From Actinoplanes sp. L3-i22 (lineage in GTDB: Bacteria; Actinomycetota; Actinomycetes; Mycobacteriales; Micromonosporaceae), in contig NZ_AP024745.1 of assembly GCF_019704555.1 (NCBI RefSeq), positions 5,154,501 to 5,218,500 of the forward strand: a DNA stretch of 64,000 nucleotides, read 5' to 3'. The notes below the pieces were generated by a model. The model was not told the origin of the DNA, made no database searches, and saw nothing but the letters and a program-made list of their open reading frames with translations. The translations under genes were made by a program, and so were the position numbers. Positions 34,064 to 41,270 of this stretch are shown here, piece after piece (position 1 is the first letter of the stretch; the number at the start of each line of letters is the position of its first letter).

Positions 34064-34810
34064 ATGCCGACCAGCGCCGAACGCCTTCCCGAGCCGCCCG
34101 CCCGGCGGCCCGACCTCGACGACGACTTCGCCGGGCCGCGGCTGCGCGACGACCTGTGGATCGACCACTACCTGCCGCACTGGACCACGCCGGACCGCTC
34201 GCTGGCCCGCTACGACTTCGACGACGCGGGGCTGCGGCTGCGCATCGACGAGGATCAGCTGGACTGGCGGCCCGAGGACGCCCCGCTGCGCGTGTCCAAC
34301 GTGCAGACCGGCACCTTCCAGGGCACCCACCGGCACCGCCCGGACGGCCTGGTCGTGCGCACCGAGACCCCGACGCGCCTGCTCTGGGCGCCGGCCGCGG
34401 CACGCGTCGACATCACCGTCACCGCGAGCACCGACGCCGGCTGCATGCTCGCCGCCTGGACGGTCGGCACCGAACACCTGAGCCCCCGCGACAGCGGCGA
34501 GATCTGCCTCTTCGAGATCGACGCCGGATCAGTCGTCGCGCGCACCGGCATCAAGGCCCACCACGACGACCGCCTGGTCACGGACATGTCCGAGGTCCCG
34601 GTCCCGGCCGGCCGGCACACGTGGACCGTGATCTGGGGGCCGCAGGGCACCGTCATCGGCTGCGCGGGCGTCGTGGTGAAGCGGTCCACGCAGGCCCCGC
34701 TCTACCCGCAGTTCCTCCTGATCGACCTGTGGGAGATCGGGCCCCGCACCGGCCCCTATCCCAAGACCGCAAACCTTCATCGCGTACGAGGGTGGAACCT
34801 CACGCCTTGA
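34064..34810 (+). CDS. GH16-like concanavalin-fold protein, catalytic motif altered
   Basis: The 248-aa protein has no signal peptide and resembles cytosolic GH16/laminarinase-like proteins of actinomycetes. It shows DLDDDFAGPRLRDDLWIDHY, RVSNVQTGTFQGTHRHRPDG and LIDLWEIGPRTGPYPKTANL. The usual GH16 catalytic string ExDxxE corresponds to EICLFE, with cysteine replacing aspartate, so it may bind rather than cleave glycans. The start is uncertain between ATG 34055 and 34064. It is divergent from the NACHT-KAP gene with a 108-base gap and could share a regulatory region with it. Confidence 0.78.
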   Translation: MPTSAERLPEPPARRPDLDDDFAGPRLRDDLWIDHYLPHWTTPDRSLARYDFDDAGLRLRIDEDQLDWRPEDAPLRVSNVQTGTFQGTHRHRPDGLVVRTETPTRLLWAPAAARVDITVTASTDAGCMLAAWTVGTEHLSPRDSGEICLFEIDAGSVVARTGIKAHHDDRLVTDMSEVPVPAGRHTWTVIWGPQGTVIGCAGVVVKRSTQAPLYPQFLLIDLWEIGPRTGPYPKTANLHRVRGWNLTP

Positions 34811-35267
34811 CGATGTTGCCGTCGCTCTCCTTGACCGCGGTCTCCGCCAGTGCCTTGGTGGCCGGACCGCCGGTGGGCGCGCCGGTCGCGATGTCGAACG
34901 TGCTCTGGTGACAGGGGCACTTGATCGCCTTGTCGACCACCTCGGCGACCTTGCAGCCCTGATGCGTGCACACGTTGCTGAACGCCTTGAACGTCCCGGA
35001 CGCGGGCTGCGTCACCACGTAGGTGTCGGTGATGACCCCGCCGCCGACCGGGACGTCGGCGGCCTTGGCGATCGCGTCGCCGCCGCTGCTGTCGGACGCG
35101 GCACTGCTCTCCGACGTGGCCGCGGTCGTCGCGGTCGTCGCCGTCCCCGTCCCGCTGGAACTCGTGTCGTCGCTGTCGGAGCTGCCGCAGGCGGCCAGGA
35201 CCGTCCCCGCGCCGGCCGCCCCGGCGATCCGGATGGCCGCCCGTCGATTCATACCGTCCGCGCTCAT
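34800..35267 (-). CDS. Tat-exported lipoprotein with Rieske [2Fe-2S] domain
   Basis: This 155-aa protein has a twin-arginine lipoprotein signal (NRRAAIRIAGAAGAGTVLAA, then Cys) and a long Ser/Thr/Ala linker (about 28-65). The C-terminal Rieske domain carries both ligand motifs intact, CTHQGC and CPCHQSTFD. It would sit on the outer face of the membrane as a one-electron carrier. Orphan proteins of this kind are common in actinobacteria and their redox partners are unknown. The 3' end overlaps the convergent GH16-like gene by 11 bases. Confidence 0.92.
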   Translation of the reverse strand: MSADGMNRRAAIRIAGAAGAGTVLAACGSSDSDDTSSSGTGTATTATTAATSESSAASDSSGGDAIAKAADVPVGGGVITDTYVVTQPASGTFKAFSNVCTHQGCKVAEVVDKAIKCPCHQSTFDIATGAPTGGPATKALAETAVKESDGNIVKA

Positions 35268-35338
35268 CGTCCCTGCTTCCCCCGTGAGTCCAGCCGTCCG
35301 GACCGAATTCTACGGAAAGTCGGAGTCCGGTCCGGCGG

Positions 35339-35683
35339 TCAGCCGATTTCCATCGCGTCGAGCGACGCGATGGCGCCCTCCACTTTTCCGTGGTTTCCGC
35401 AGCTCGGACAGGTGTGGTGGGTGGTCGTGGAACGCCAGCAGGCGAGCTCGCCGCAGTGGCAGCGCACGTACTTGTCGGCCCCGCAGCCGGGGCAGCCGGG
35501 GTAGTCGCCGGCCATGCCGAACGAGCCGGTCATCGTGACCCGGCCGGGCATGGTCGCCTCCTCGGGAACGGTGTCGGCGCCGACCTCGCTCAGCAGCCAT
35601 TCGCTGCCCACGTGCCGGAAGGTCGCGATCCGGGTCTTCTTGTCGGTCTCGCAGCGAAAGTTGAGCCACGCGTTCTCAGCCAT
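35339..35683 (-). CDS. Small zinc-ribbon protein resembling the TerY C-terminal metal-binding domain
   Basis: The N-terminal half of this 114-aa protein is a beta-rich segment (AWLNFRCETDKKTRIATFRH). The C-terminal half has PGCPGCGADKYVRCHCGELA followed by a cysteine and HTCPSCGN. That gives seven clustered cysteines spaced like the TerY-C metal-binding module of tellurite-resistance proteins, here without the von Willebrand A domain. CAGGAGGTCACC precedes ATG 35681-35683. No other ter gene is nearby, so the role is open. Confidence 0.72.
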   Translation of the reverse strand: MAENAWLNFRCETDKKTRIATFRHVGSEWLLSEVGADTVPEEATMPGRVTMTGSFGMAGDYPGCPGCGADKYVRCHCGELACWRSTTTHHTCPSCGNHGKVEGAIASLDAMEIG

Positions 35684-35743
35684 GGTGACCTCCTGATCGG
35701 AGGGTATGGCGGCCGGTCAACGACACGGCGGGCTGAACTCCGG

Positions 35744-36196
35744 TCAGGCCGGCGCTGCCGGCGGGCTGAATTCCTCGAAGACCAGCAGCGTACGGGTGTT
35801 GACCACGCCCGGCATCCCCTGGATCTCGTCCAGGACCAGCCGGCGCAGGTCGGTGTTGTCCTTCGCCCGGACCAGCATGATCACGTCGAACTCGCCGCCG
35901 ACCAGGGCGATGTGCACGACCCCGGGCAGGGTGCGCAGCCGCTCGCCGACCTCGCGCCACTCGGCCTGGTGCAGGTTCACCGTCACGTACGCCGAGGTGC
36001 CCAGCCCGGCCGCGGCGTGATCGATCTCGGCGCGGAACCCGGTGATCACGTTGGTCTCGCGCAGGCGCTGGACCCGGGCGTACGCGTTCGCCCGCGAGAT
36101 GTGCAGCGTCTCGGAGAGCTGCCGGATCGACATCCGGCCGTCCCGGCCGAGCTCCGCGAGGATGTGCCGGTCGATGTCGTCCAACTCACTGGCCAC
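35744..36196 (-). CDS. bkdR: Lrp/AsnC-family regulator of the bkd cluster
   Basis: The 150-aa protein has an N-terminal HTH (DDIDRHILAELGRDGRMSIR, then SETLHISRANAYARVQRL) and a C-terminal RAM ligand-sensing domain (VVHIALVGGEFDVIMLVRAK). It is divergent from the E1 alpha gene. This arrangement matches the Lrp-type BkdR that controls bkdABC in Streptomyces, so branched-chain amino acids or keto acids are the likely effectors. GTG 36194-36196 is the start. The name follows from context and family. Confidence 0.88.
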   Translation of the reverse strand: MASELDDIDRHILAELGRDGRMSIRQLSETLHISRANAYARVQRLRETNVITGFRAEIDHAAAGLGTSAYVTVNLHQAEWREVGERLRTLPGVVHIALVGGEFDVIMLVRAKDNTDLRRLVLDEIQGMPGVVNTRTLLVFEEFSPPAAPA

Positions 36197-36327
36197 GTGT
36201 CTGCCACTTCCCGCCTTAACGCCCGATAAGTTGGACGTCCGGCGCGCTGACGCCGTACGCCGAACGCATTTTTCTTGATCTGTCTCAGATTATGGAACAA
36301 CTGTGGTCCAGGGCACAGCATTACCGC

Positions 36328-37410
36328 ATGACGCCTGACTCCCGTCGGCTGTTGCCGTCCGATGCCCCTGTCACCCTCCTCGACCCCGATGGAAAAGCGA
36401 CCGGCGACGTCCCCGACGACGCCACCCTGCTGCGGTCGCTCGGGCTGCTGACGACCGCGCGGCGGCTCAACGACCAGGCATATGCGCTGGTCCGGCAGGG
36501 CCGGCTCGCGGTCTATCCGTCGTCGCACGGCCAGGAGGCCTGCCAGGTCGCCGCCGCGCAGGTGCTCGACGCCGGCGACTGGCTGTTCCCGACCTACCGG
36601 GACACGATCGCCGCCGCGGTCAAGGGCGTCGACCCGGTCGAGGCGCTGAGCCTGCTCAAGGGCGACTGGCACTGCGGCTACGACCCCTACGAGCACCGCG
36701 TCGCCCCGCACACCACGCCGCTGGCCACCCAGCTGCCGCACGCGGTCGGCGTGGCACACGCCGCCCGGCTGCGCGGCGAGCCGACCGTGGTGATGGCGAT
36801 GTGCGGCGACGGCGGCACCAGCGAGGGCGACTTCCACGAAGCGTTGAACTTTGCCGCCGTCTTCCGGGCACCGGTGGTTTTCTTCGTGCAGAACAACGAG
36901 TACGCGATCAGCGTCCCGCTGGCCCGCCAGACCGCCGCGCCGTCACTGGCCCACAAGGGCATCGGCTACGGCATTCCCGGCGAACGCGTCGACGGCAACG
37001 ACATGGCCGCCCTGCTCAGCGTGCTCGGCACCGCCGTCGAACGGGCCCGCGCGGGGGAGGGGCCGCAGCTCGTCGAGGCGCACACCTACCGCATGCAGGC
37101 GCACACCAACGCCGACGACGCGACCCGCTACCGCGACGACAGCGAGGTCGCCGCGTGGGCCGGCCGCGACCCGATCACCCGGCTGCGCGCCTACCTGACC
37201 GGCCGCGGCGCGCTCACCGACGAGGTGACGAAGGAATTCTCCGCCGACGCCGAGCGCGCGGCAGCGCACCTGCGCGACGGCCTCAACCAGGACATCACCC
37301 CCAACCCCGAAGACCTTTTCGCGTACGTGTTCAGCACCCCCACCCCGCAGCTGCGGGAACAGTCGGCGCTGGTCGCCGACGAGCTGAGCCGGGAAGGAGC
37401 CCAGCGATGA
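36328..37410 (+). CDS. bkdA: Branched-chain 2-oxoacid dehydrogenase E1 alpha subunit
   Basis: This 360-aa thiamine-diphosphate-dependent E1 alpha decarboxylates the keto acids of valine, leucine and isoleucine, or pyruvate-like acids. It shows AVYPSSHGQEACQVAA, LFPTYRDT, GDWHCGYDPYEH, the ThDP motif GDGGTSEGDFHEALNFAAVF and HTNADDATRYR, the last carrying the phosphorylation-loop region. The HCGYDPYEH segment favours the BkdA branch over PdhA. ATG 36328 is taken as start; in-frame ATG 36292 would add 12 residues. Its stop overlaps the E1 beta start. Confidence 0.92.
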   Translation: MTPDSRRLLPSDAPVTLLDPDGKATGDVPDDATLLRSLGLLTTARRLNDQAYALVRQGRLAVYPSSHGQEACQVAAAQVLDAGDWLFPTYRDTIAAAVKGVDPVEALSLLKGDWHCGYDPYEHRVAPHTTPLATQLPHAVGVAHAARLRGEPTVVMAMCGDGGTSEGDFHEALNFAAVFRAPVVFFVQNNEYAISVPLARQTAAPSLAHKGIGYGIPGERVDGNDMAALLSVLGTAVERARAGEGPQLVEAHTYRMQAHTNADDATRYRDDSEVAAWAGRDPITRLRAYLTGRGALTDEVTKEFSADAERAAAHLRDGLNQDITPNPEDLFAYVFSTPTPQLREQSALVADELSREGAQR

Positions 37411-38399
37411 GCACCGCGGTGCACCACAAGTTGTCGATGGCCCACGCGCTCAACCGGGCGCTGCGCGATGCCATGGCCGCCGACCCGGGCGTGGTGATGT
37501 TCGGCGAGGACGTCGGCGCGCTCGGCGGCGTCTTCCGGATCACCGACGGGCTGACCGCCGAGTTCGGTGAGGACCGGTGCTACGACACGCCGCTCGCCGA
37601 GTCCGGCATCGTCGGCATGGCGGTCGGGATGGCGATGAACGGCATGCGCCCGGTCGTCGAGATGCAGTTCGACGCGTTCGCCTACCCGGCGTTCGAGCAG
37701 ATCATCAGCCACGTCGCGAAGATGCACAACCGGACCCGGGGCCGGGTCACGCTGCCGATGGTGATCCGGGTGCCGTACGCCGGTGGCATCGGCGGGGTCG
37801 AGCACCACTGCGACTCCTCCGAGGCGTACTACGCGCACACGCCCGGCCTGCAGGTGGTCACGCCGGCCACGCCCGCCGACGCGTACGCGCTGCTCCGCGC
37901 GGCGATCGAGGCTCCCGACCCGGTCATCTTCATGGAGCCGAAGAAGCTCTACTGGAGCAAAGAGGAGATCGAGTTCCCGGTCCGGGCGCCGGGCATCGGC
38001 ACCGCCCTGATCCGCCGGGCCGGCACGGACGCGACGCTTATCGCGTACGGGCCGTCGGTGCCGGTCGCCCTCGAGGCCGCCGAGGCCGCCGCCCAGGAGG
38101 GGCGCAGCCTGCAGGTGGTCGACCTGCGCTCGATCGTGCCGTTCGACGACGAGACGGTGTGCGCGGCGGTCCGGTCCACCGGGCGGGCCGTGGTGGTCAC
38201 CGAGTCGTCCGGGTTCGCCGGGGTCGCCGCCGAGATCGCCGCCCGGGTCACCGAGCGGTGCTTCAGCAGCCTGGCGGCGCCGGTGCGCCGGGTCACCGGG
38301 ATGGACATCCCGTACCCGCCGCCGAAGCTGGAGCACTTCCAGCTGCCCGGCGTCGACCGGGTCCTGGACGCCGTCGACGACCTGCAGTGGGAGCAGTGA
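37407..38399 (+). CDS. bkdB: Branched-chain 2-oxoacid dehydrogenase E1 beta subunit
   Basis: The 330-aa beta subunit completes the E1 heterotetramer and with alpha forms the ThDP site. Landmarks are GVVMFGEDVGALGGVFRITD, CYDTPLAESGIVGMAVGMAM, QFDAFAYPAFEQIISHVAKM, and the C-terminal transketolase domain with LQVVDLRSIVPFDDETV and DIPYPPPKLE. ATG 37407 overlaps the E1 alpha stop (ATGA) and has GGGAAGGAGCCCAGCG upstream. Its own stop shares one base with the E2 start, so translation is coupled along the operon. Confidence 0.95.
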   Translation: MSTAVHHKLSMAHALNRALRDAMAADPGVVMFGEDVGALGGVFRITDGLTAEFGEDRCYDTPLAESGIVGMAVGMAMNGMRPVVEMQFDAFAYPAFEQIISHVAKMHNRTRGRVTLPMVIRVPYAGGIGGVEHHCDSSEAYYAHTPGLQVVTPATPADAYALLRAAIEAPDPVIFMEPKKLYWSKEEIEFPVRAPGIGTALIRRAGTDATLIAYGPSVPVALEAAEAAAQEGRSLQVVDLRSIVPFDDETVCAAVRSTGRAVVVTESSGFAGVAAEIAARVTERCFSSLAAPVRRVTGMDIPYPPPKLEHFQLPGVDRVLDAVDDLQWEQ

Positions 38400-40111
38400 T
38401 GATCTTTCACCTGCCGGACCTCGGCGAGGGCCTGACCGAGGCGGAGATCGTCCAGTGGCTGGTCGCCGAGGGGGATGTCGTCGAGATCGACCAGGCGATC
38501 GCCGAGGTCGAAACGGCGAAGTCGATGGTGGAGGTCCCGTCCCCCTACGCGGGCAAAGTCGCAACGTTGCACGCCGCAGCCGGCGTCACCCTCGCAGTCG
38601 GCGCCCCCCTGATCACGGTAGAGCCCGCCCCAGCAGCAGCCAGCTCAAGCCCATCAGCGTCAGCCGTCTCGAGCCCCACAGCGCCGGCCAGCTCAAGCCC
38701 GTCAGCGCAGGCCAGCTCAAGGCCTCCTGCATCGGCCGTGTCGAGTTCCTCGGCGTCGGGTGGGGCGGGTCCTTCGGCGCCTGGTGGAAAAGTTCCTTCG
38801 GCGGCGGGTGGAAAGGTTCCTTCGGCGCGGGCTGGGACCGAGTCTCCGGCGGCGGGTAGGAAAGTTCCTTCGGCGGCGGGGGAGGCGTATCGCGAGGAGG
38901 AGAAGGCCGGGTCCGGCAACGTTCTCATCGGGTACGGCACCACCGCGTCGTCGAGCTCGGGCCGCAAGCGCCGGCCCCGCGGACCGATCCCGCCGCCCAC
39001 GCACATCCGGCCGCCGCAGGTCGTGTCGCCGCTGGTCCGCAATCTGGCGCGCAGCAACGGCCTCGACCTGAGCAAGGTCGAACCGACCGGCCGCGGCGGC
39101 GTGATCACGCGTGCCGACGTCGAGCGCGCGTTGGCCGCTCCGCCCCAGGCGGCGAAATCTTTCGCCGACCCTGCGGAGATCTCCGCAGAGAGGGCGGAGG
39201 TTTCCTTCGCGGTCGATGCCGCGGATGCCCCGGCCAAGACGTCGAAGATTTCCTTCGGGGCTACGGAAGCCTCGGTCGAGACGGTGGAGGTTTCCTTCGC
39301 CGGTGCTGAGGCCCCGGCGGAAGCGACGGAGGTTTCCTTCGCTGGTGCTGGTGCTGGTGCTGGTGCTGGTGCTGGTGCGGGTGCGGGCGTGGGGGCTTCG
39401 GCCCAGGCGGTGGAGGATTCCTTCGCGGCGGGCGGGGAGCGGCGGGTACCGCTCAATGGTTTCCGGAAGGCTTCGGCGGCGGCGCTGAGCCGCAGCCGGG
39501 CGGAGATTCCCGAGGCGACCGTCTGGGTTGACGTGGACGCGACCGCGTTGTGGCAACTGCGCGAGAGCAACCCCGGCGGGCCTGGTCTGCTGGCCTACAT
39601 CGCGCGGTTCACGGTGGCCGCGCTGCGTGAGTTCCCGGTGCTCAACGCGCGGTTCGACGCGGAGCGGCAGGAGATCGTCGAGTCCGGTGCGATCAACCTC
39701 GGCATCGCCGTGCAGGGCAACCGGGGTCTGCTGGTGCCCGCGGTGATCGGCGCGGAGAAAATGACTACCACCCGGCTCGGCGAAGAAATTCGTCGCCTGA
39801 CCGCGGCGGCGCGCGAGGGGCGGGTCAGCGCGAAGGAACTTTCCGTCGGGACGTTCACTCTCAACAACTACGGCAGTCTCGGTGTCGACGGCAGCGCGGC
39901 GATCATCAACCATCCGCAGGTTGCGATCCTGGGCTTCGGGCGGATCCTGGACCGGGCCTGGGTCGTCGACGGCGCCCTGTGCGTTCGTAAGATCACTCAG
40001 ATGAGCTTCGTCTTCGACCACCGCGTCTGCGACGGCGTCGTCGCGGCCGGCTTCATGCGCCGGGTTGCCGACGCCATCGAAAACCCGGCATCGGCGATCG
40101 CCCACCTGTGA
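38399..40111 (+). CDS. bkdC: Dihydrolipoamide acyltransferase E2 with long repetitive linkers
   Basis: This 570-aa E2 core protein has a lipoyl domain (1-80, lipoylated K41 in VETAKSMVEV), a peripheral-subunit-binding domain (about 208-245, VSPLVRNLARSNGLDLSKVE) and a catalytic acyltransferase domain (about 348-570) with the active-site motif DHRVCDG near 541. Both linkers are unusual. The first repeats GGKVPSA units; the second repeats VSFAG-type units and contains a run of Gly-Ala dipeptides encoded by GGTGCT repeats. The gene is longer than typical E2 genes because of these. It is coupled upstream to E1 beta and downstream (GTGA) to the ligase-like gene. No E3 gene is present here. Confidence 0.93.
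   Translation: MIFHLPDLGEGLTEAEIVQWLVAEGDVVEIDQAIAEVETAKSMVEVPSPYAGKVATLHAAAGVTLAVGAPLITVEPAPAAASSSPSASAVSSPTAPASSSPSAQASSRPPASAVSSSSASGGAGPSAPGGKVPSAAGGKVPSARAGTESPAAGRKVPSAAGEAYREEEKAGSGNVLIGYGTTASSSSGRKRRPRGPIPPPTHIRPPQVVSPLVRNLARSNGLDLSKVEPTGRGGVITRADVERALAAPPQAAKSFADPAEISAERAEVSFAVDAADAPAKTSKISFGATEASVETVEVSFAGAEAPAEATEVSFAGAGAGAGAGAGAGAGVGASAQAVEDSFAAGGERRVPLNGFRKASAAALSRSRAEIPEATVWVDVDATALWQLRESNPGGPGLLAYIARFTVAALREFPVLNARFDAERQEIVESGAINLGIAVQGNRGLLVPAVIGAEKMTTTRLGEEIRRLTAAAREGRVSAKELSVGTFTLNNYGSLGVDGSAAIINHPQVAILGFGRILDRAWVVDGALCVRKITQMSFVFDHRVCDGVVAAGFMRRVADAIENPASAIAHL
39343..39385 (+). repeat. GGTGCT hexamer repeats inside the E2 gene
   Basis: Consecutive GGTGCT/GGTGCG units encode an alternating Gly-Ala run in the second E2 linker. 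A multiple-of-three unit keeps the frame, so copy number can change without breaking the gene. Confidence 0.85.
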
Positions 40112-41097
40112 CCCAGCACGACGACGAGGTCGACGCCGGCCCGGCCACCGTTCCGCACGCCGGCCCGGCCACCGTTCCGCACGCCGGCCCGGCCACCGTT
40201 CCGCACGGCGGCCCGGCCGGCGACAACCCTGCGTCCATCCCTCGCCACCTCTCGGCCACTGGCGCTGGCGCTGGCTCGGCTGGTGGTGGGGGCTCGGCTG
40301 GTGGTGGGGGCTCGGCTGGTGGTGGGGGCTCGGCTGGTGGTGGTGGCTCGGCTGGTGGCGGCTCGGGGATTGTGCTGCTTCGCGAACCGGTTGGCGGTGG
40401 TCCGGAGCAGGACGCCGAGCTGGGGCCGCTGCTGCTTCGGCGTGGCCTCGGCGACGCCGTTGACATCCTGCGGGTCTATTCGCCGGGGCCGACGGCGGCC
40501 TTCAGTCGGCGGGACACGCTGCGGCCCGGTTACGACAGGGCCGCGGCGGGGGTTTTGCGACTCGGGTACGTGCCGGTTGTTCGGCCGCAGGGTGGCAGCC
40601 TCGCGGTCTATGGGCCGGGCAGTGTGGTGATCGACCACGTCCACCGGTCCGGGCCGTTGCCACCGGACCCGGCCGGGCGGTTTCGTCATTTCGCGGCGAT
40701 GCATGCTGCGGTGCTGGTCGAGCTGGGGGTTCCGGCGCGCATCGGGCCGGTTCCGAACGAGTACTGCCCTGGCGAGTACAGCCTCCATGCGGCCGGTGCC
40801 AAGATCGTCGGTTCCGCCCAGCGGGTGACCCGTGACGGCTGGCTGTTCAGCACGGTCATCCAGGTCAGCGGTGTCGCCGACCTGCGCGCGGTCCTGACCC
40901 CGGCCTACGCCGAACTCGGCTATCCCTTTGACCCGTCCACGGTCGGCGCCGTCGAGGACACCGTCCCCGCCGCAACGCCGGAGGCGGTCAGGTCGGCGTT
41001 CCGGAATGCCTACAGACTGGCCGAGAACACGGTCCCGCTGCCGGATCCGTTGCGCGCCGCCCTCGCCGGGGAGTCCCCAGCCGCGCCGAACGCGTAG
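40108..41097 (+). CDS. Lipoate-protein ligase-like protein with low-complexity N-terminus
   Basis: The 329-aa protein starts at GTG 40108, overlapping the E2 stop. Residues about 95-325 form a biotin/lipoate ligase-fold domain with GPTAAFSRRDTL, VRPQGGSLAVYGPGSVVID, EYCPGEYSLHAAGAKIVGSA and a following QR; the lysine in GAKIVG (about 232) is the expected catalytic residue. Its position after E2 suggests that it lipoylates, or delivers lipoyl groups to, that E2. The first 90 residues hold three exact GPATVPHA repeats and then five GGGGSA units, a natural flexible tether. I infer the fold from motifs; the family is divergent. Confidence 0.82.
   Translation: MTQHDDEVDAGPATVPHAGPATVPHAGPATVPHGGPAGDNPASIPRHLSATGAGAGSAGGGGSAGGGGSAGGGGSAGGGGSAGGGSGIVLLREPVGGGPEQDAELGPLLLRRGLGDAVDILRVYSPGPTAAFSRRDTLRPGYDRAAAGVLRLGYVPVVRPQGGSLAVYGPGSVVIDHVHRSGPLPPDPAGRFRHFAAMHAAVLVELGVPARIGPVPNEYCPGEYSLHAAGAKIVGSAQRVTRDGWLFSTVIQVSGVADLRAVLTPAYAELGYPFDPSTVGAVEDTVPAATPEAVRSAFRNAYRLAENTVPLPDPLRAALAGESPAAPNA
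40135..40206 (+). repeat. Three exact 24-bp tandem repeats in the ligase-like gene
   Basis: Units start at 40135, 40159 and 40183, each beginning GCCGGCCCGGCCACC and encoding AGPATVPH. The three are identical in DNA, which implies recent duplication. Confidence 0.93.
40273..40362 (+). repeat. Five 18-bp tandem repeats encoding a GGGGS-like tether
   Basis: GGCTCGGCTGGTGGTGGG units start at 40273, 40291, 40309, 40327 and 40345. The first three are identical and the last two differ only near the 3' end. They encode (GSAGGG)n, equivalent to a GGGGSA tether. Confidence 0.93.
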
Positions 41098-41244
41098 TTG
41101 TCTCCCCAGCCGTGCCGCGTCGCCATCGCGCCGTGCTGCAGTCGTGGCGCGCCGCACCGCGTGGGCAAGTCGCTGTTTCATTTGTTTCATGGGTTCCGGA
41201 ACTGGAACGTATTGACGGGGATATTGGCTTGTAACAATTCTGGA

Positions 41245-41262
41245 CTCACTCGGTCGAGTGAG
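41245..41262. promoter_or_regulatory. Inverted repeat overlapping the GH30 ribosome-binding site
   Basis: CTCACTCG-GT-CGAGTGAG is a perfect 8-2-8 inverted repeat. Its right arm runs into the GAGGAG ribosome-binding site (41260-41265) of the GH30 gene. It may be an operator, or an mRNA hairpin that hides the ribosome-binding site. Confidence 0.55.
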
Positions 41263-41270
41263 GAGACGTC

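Noticed and set aside
40273..40362. Vector or engineered GGGGS linker
   Set aside because: It is in frame in a native-looking coupled operon, beside another natural repeat, and shows base drift in later copies.
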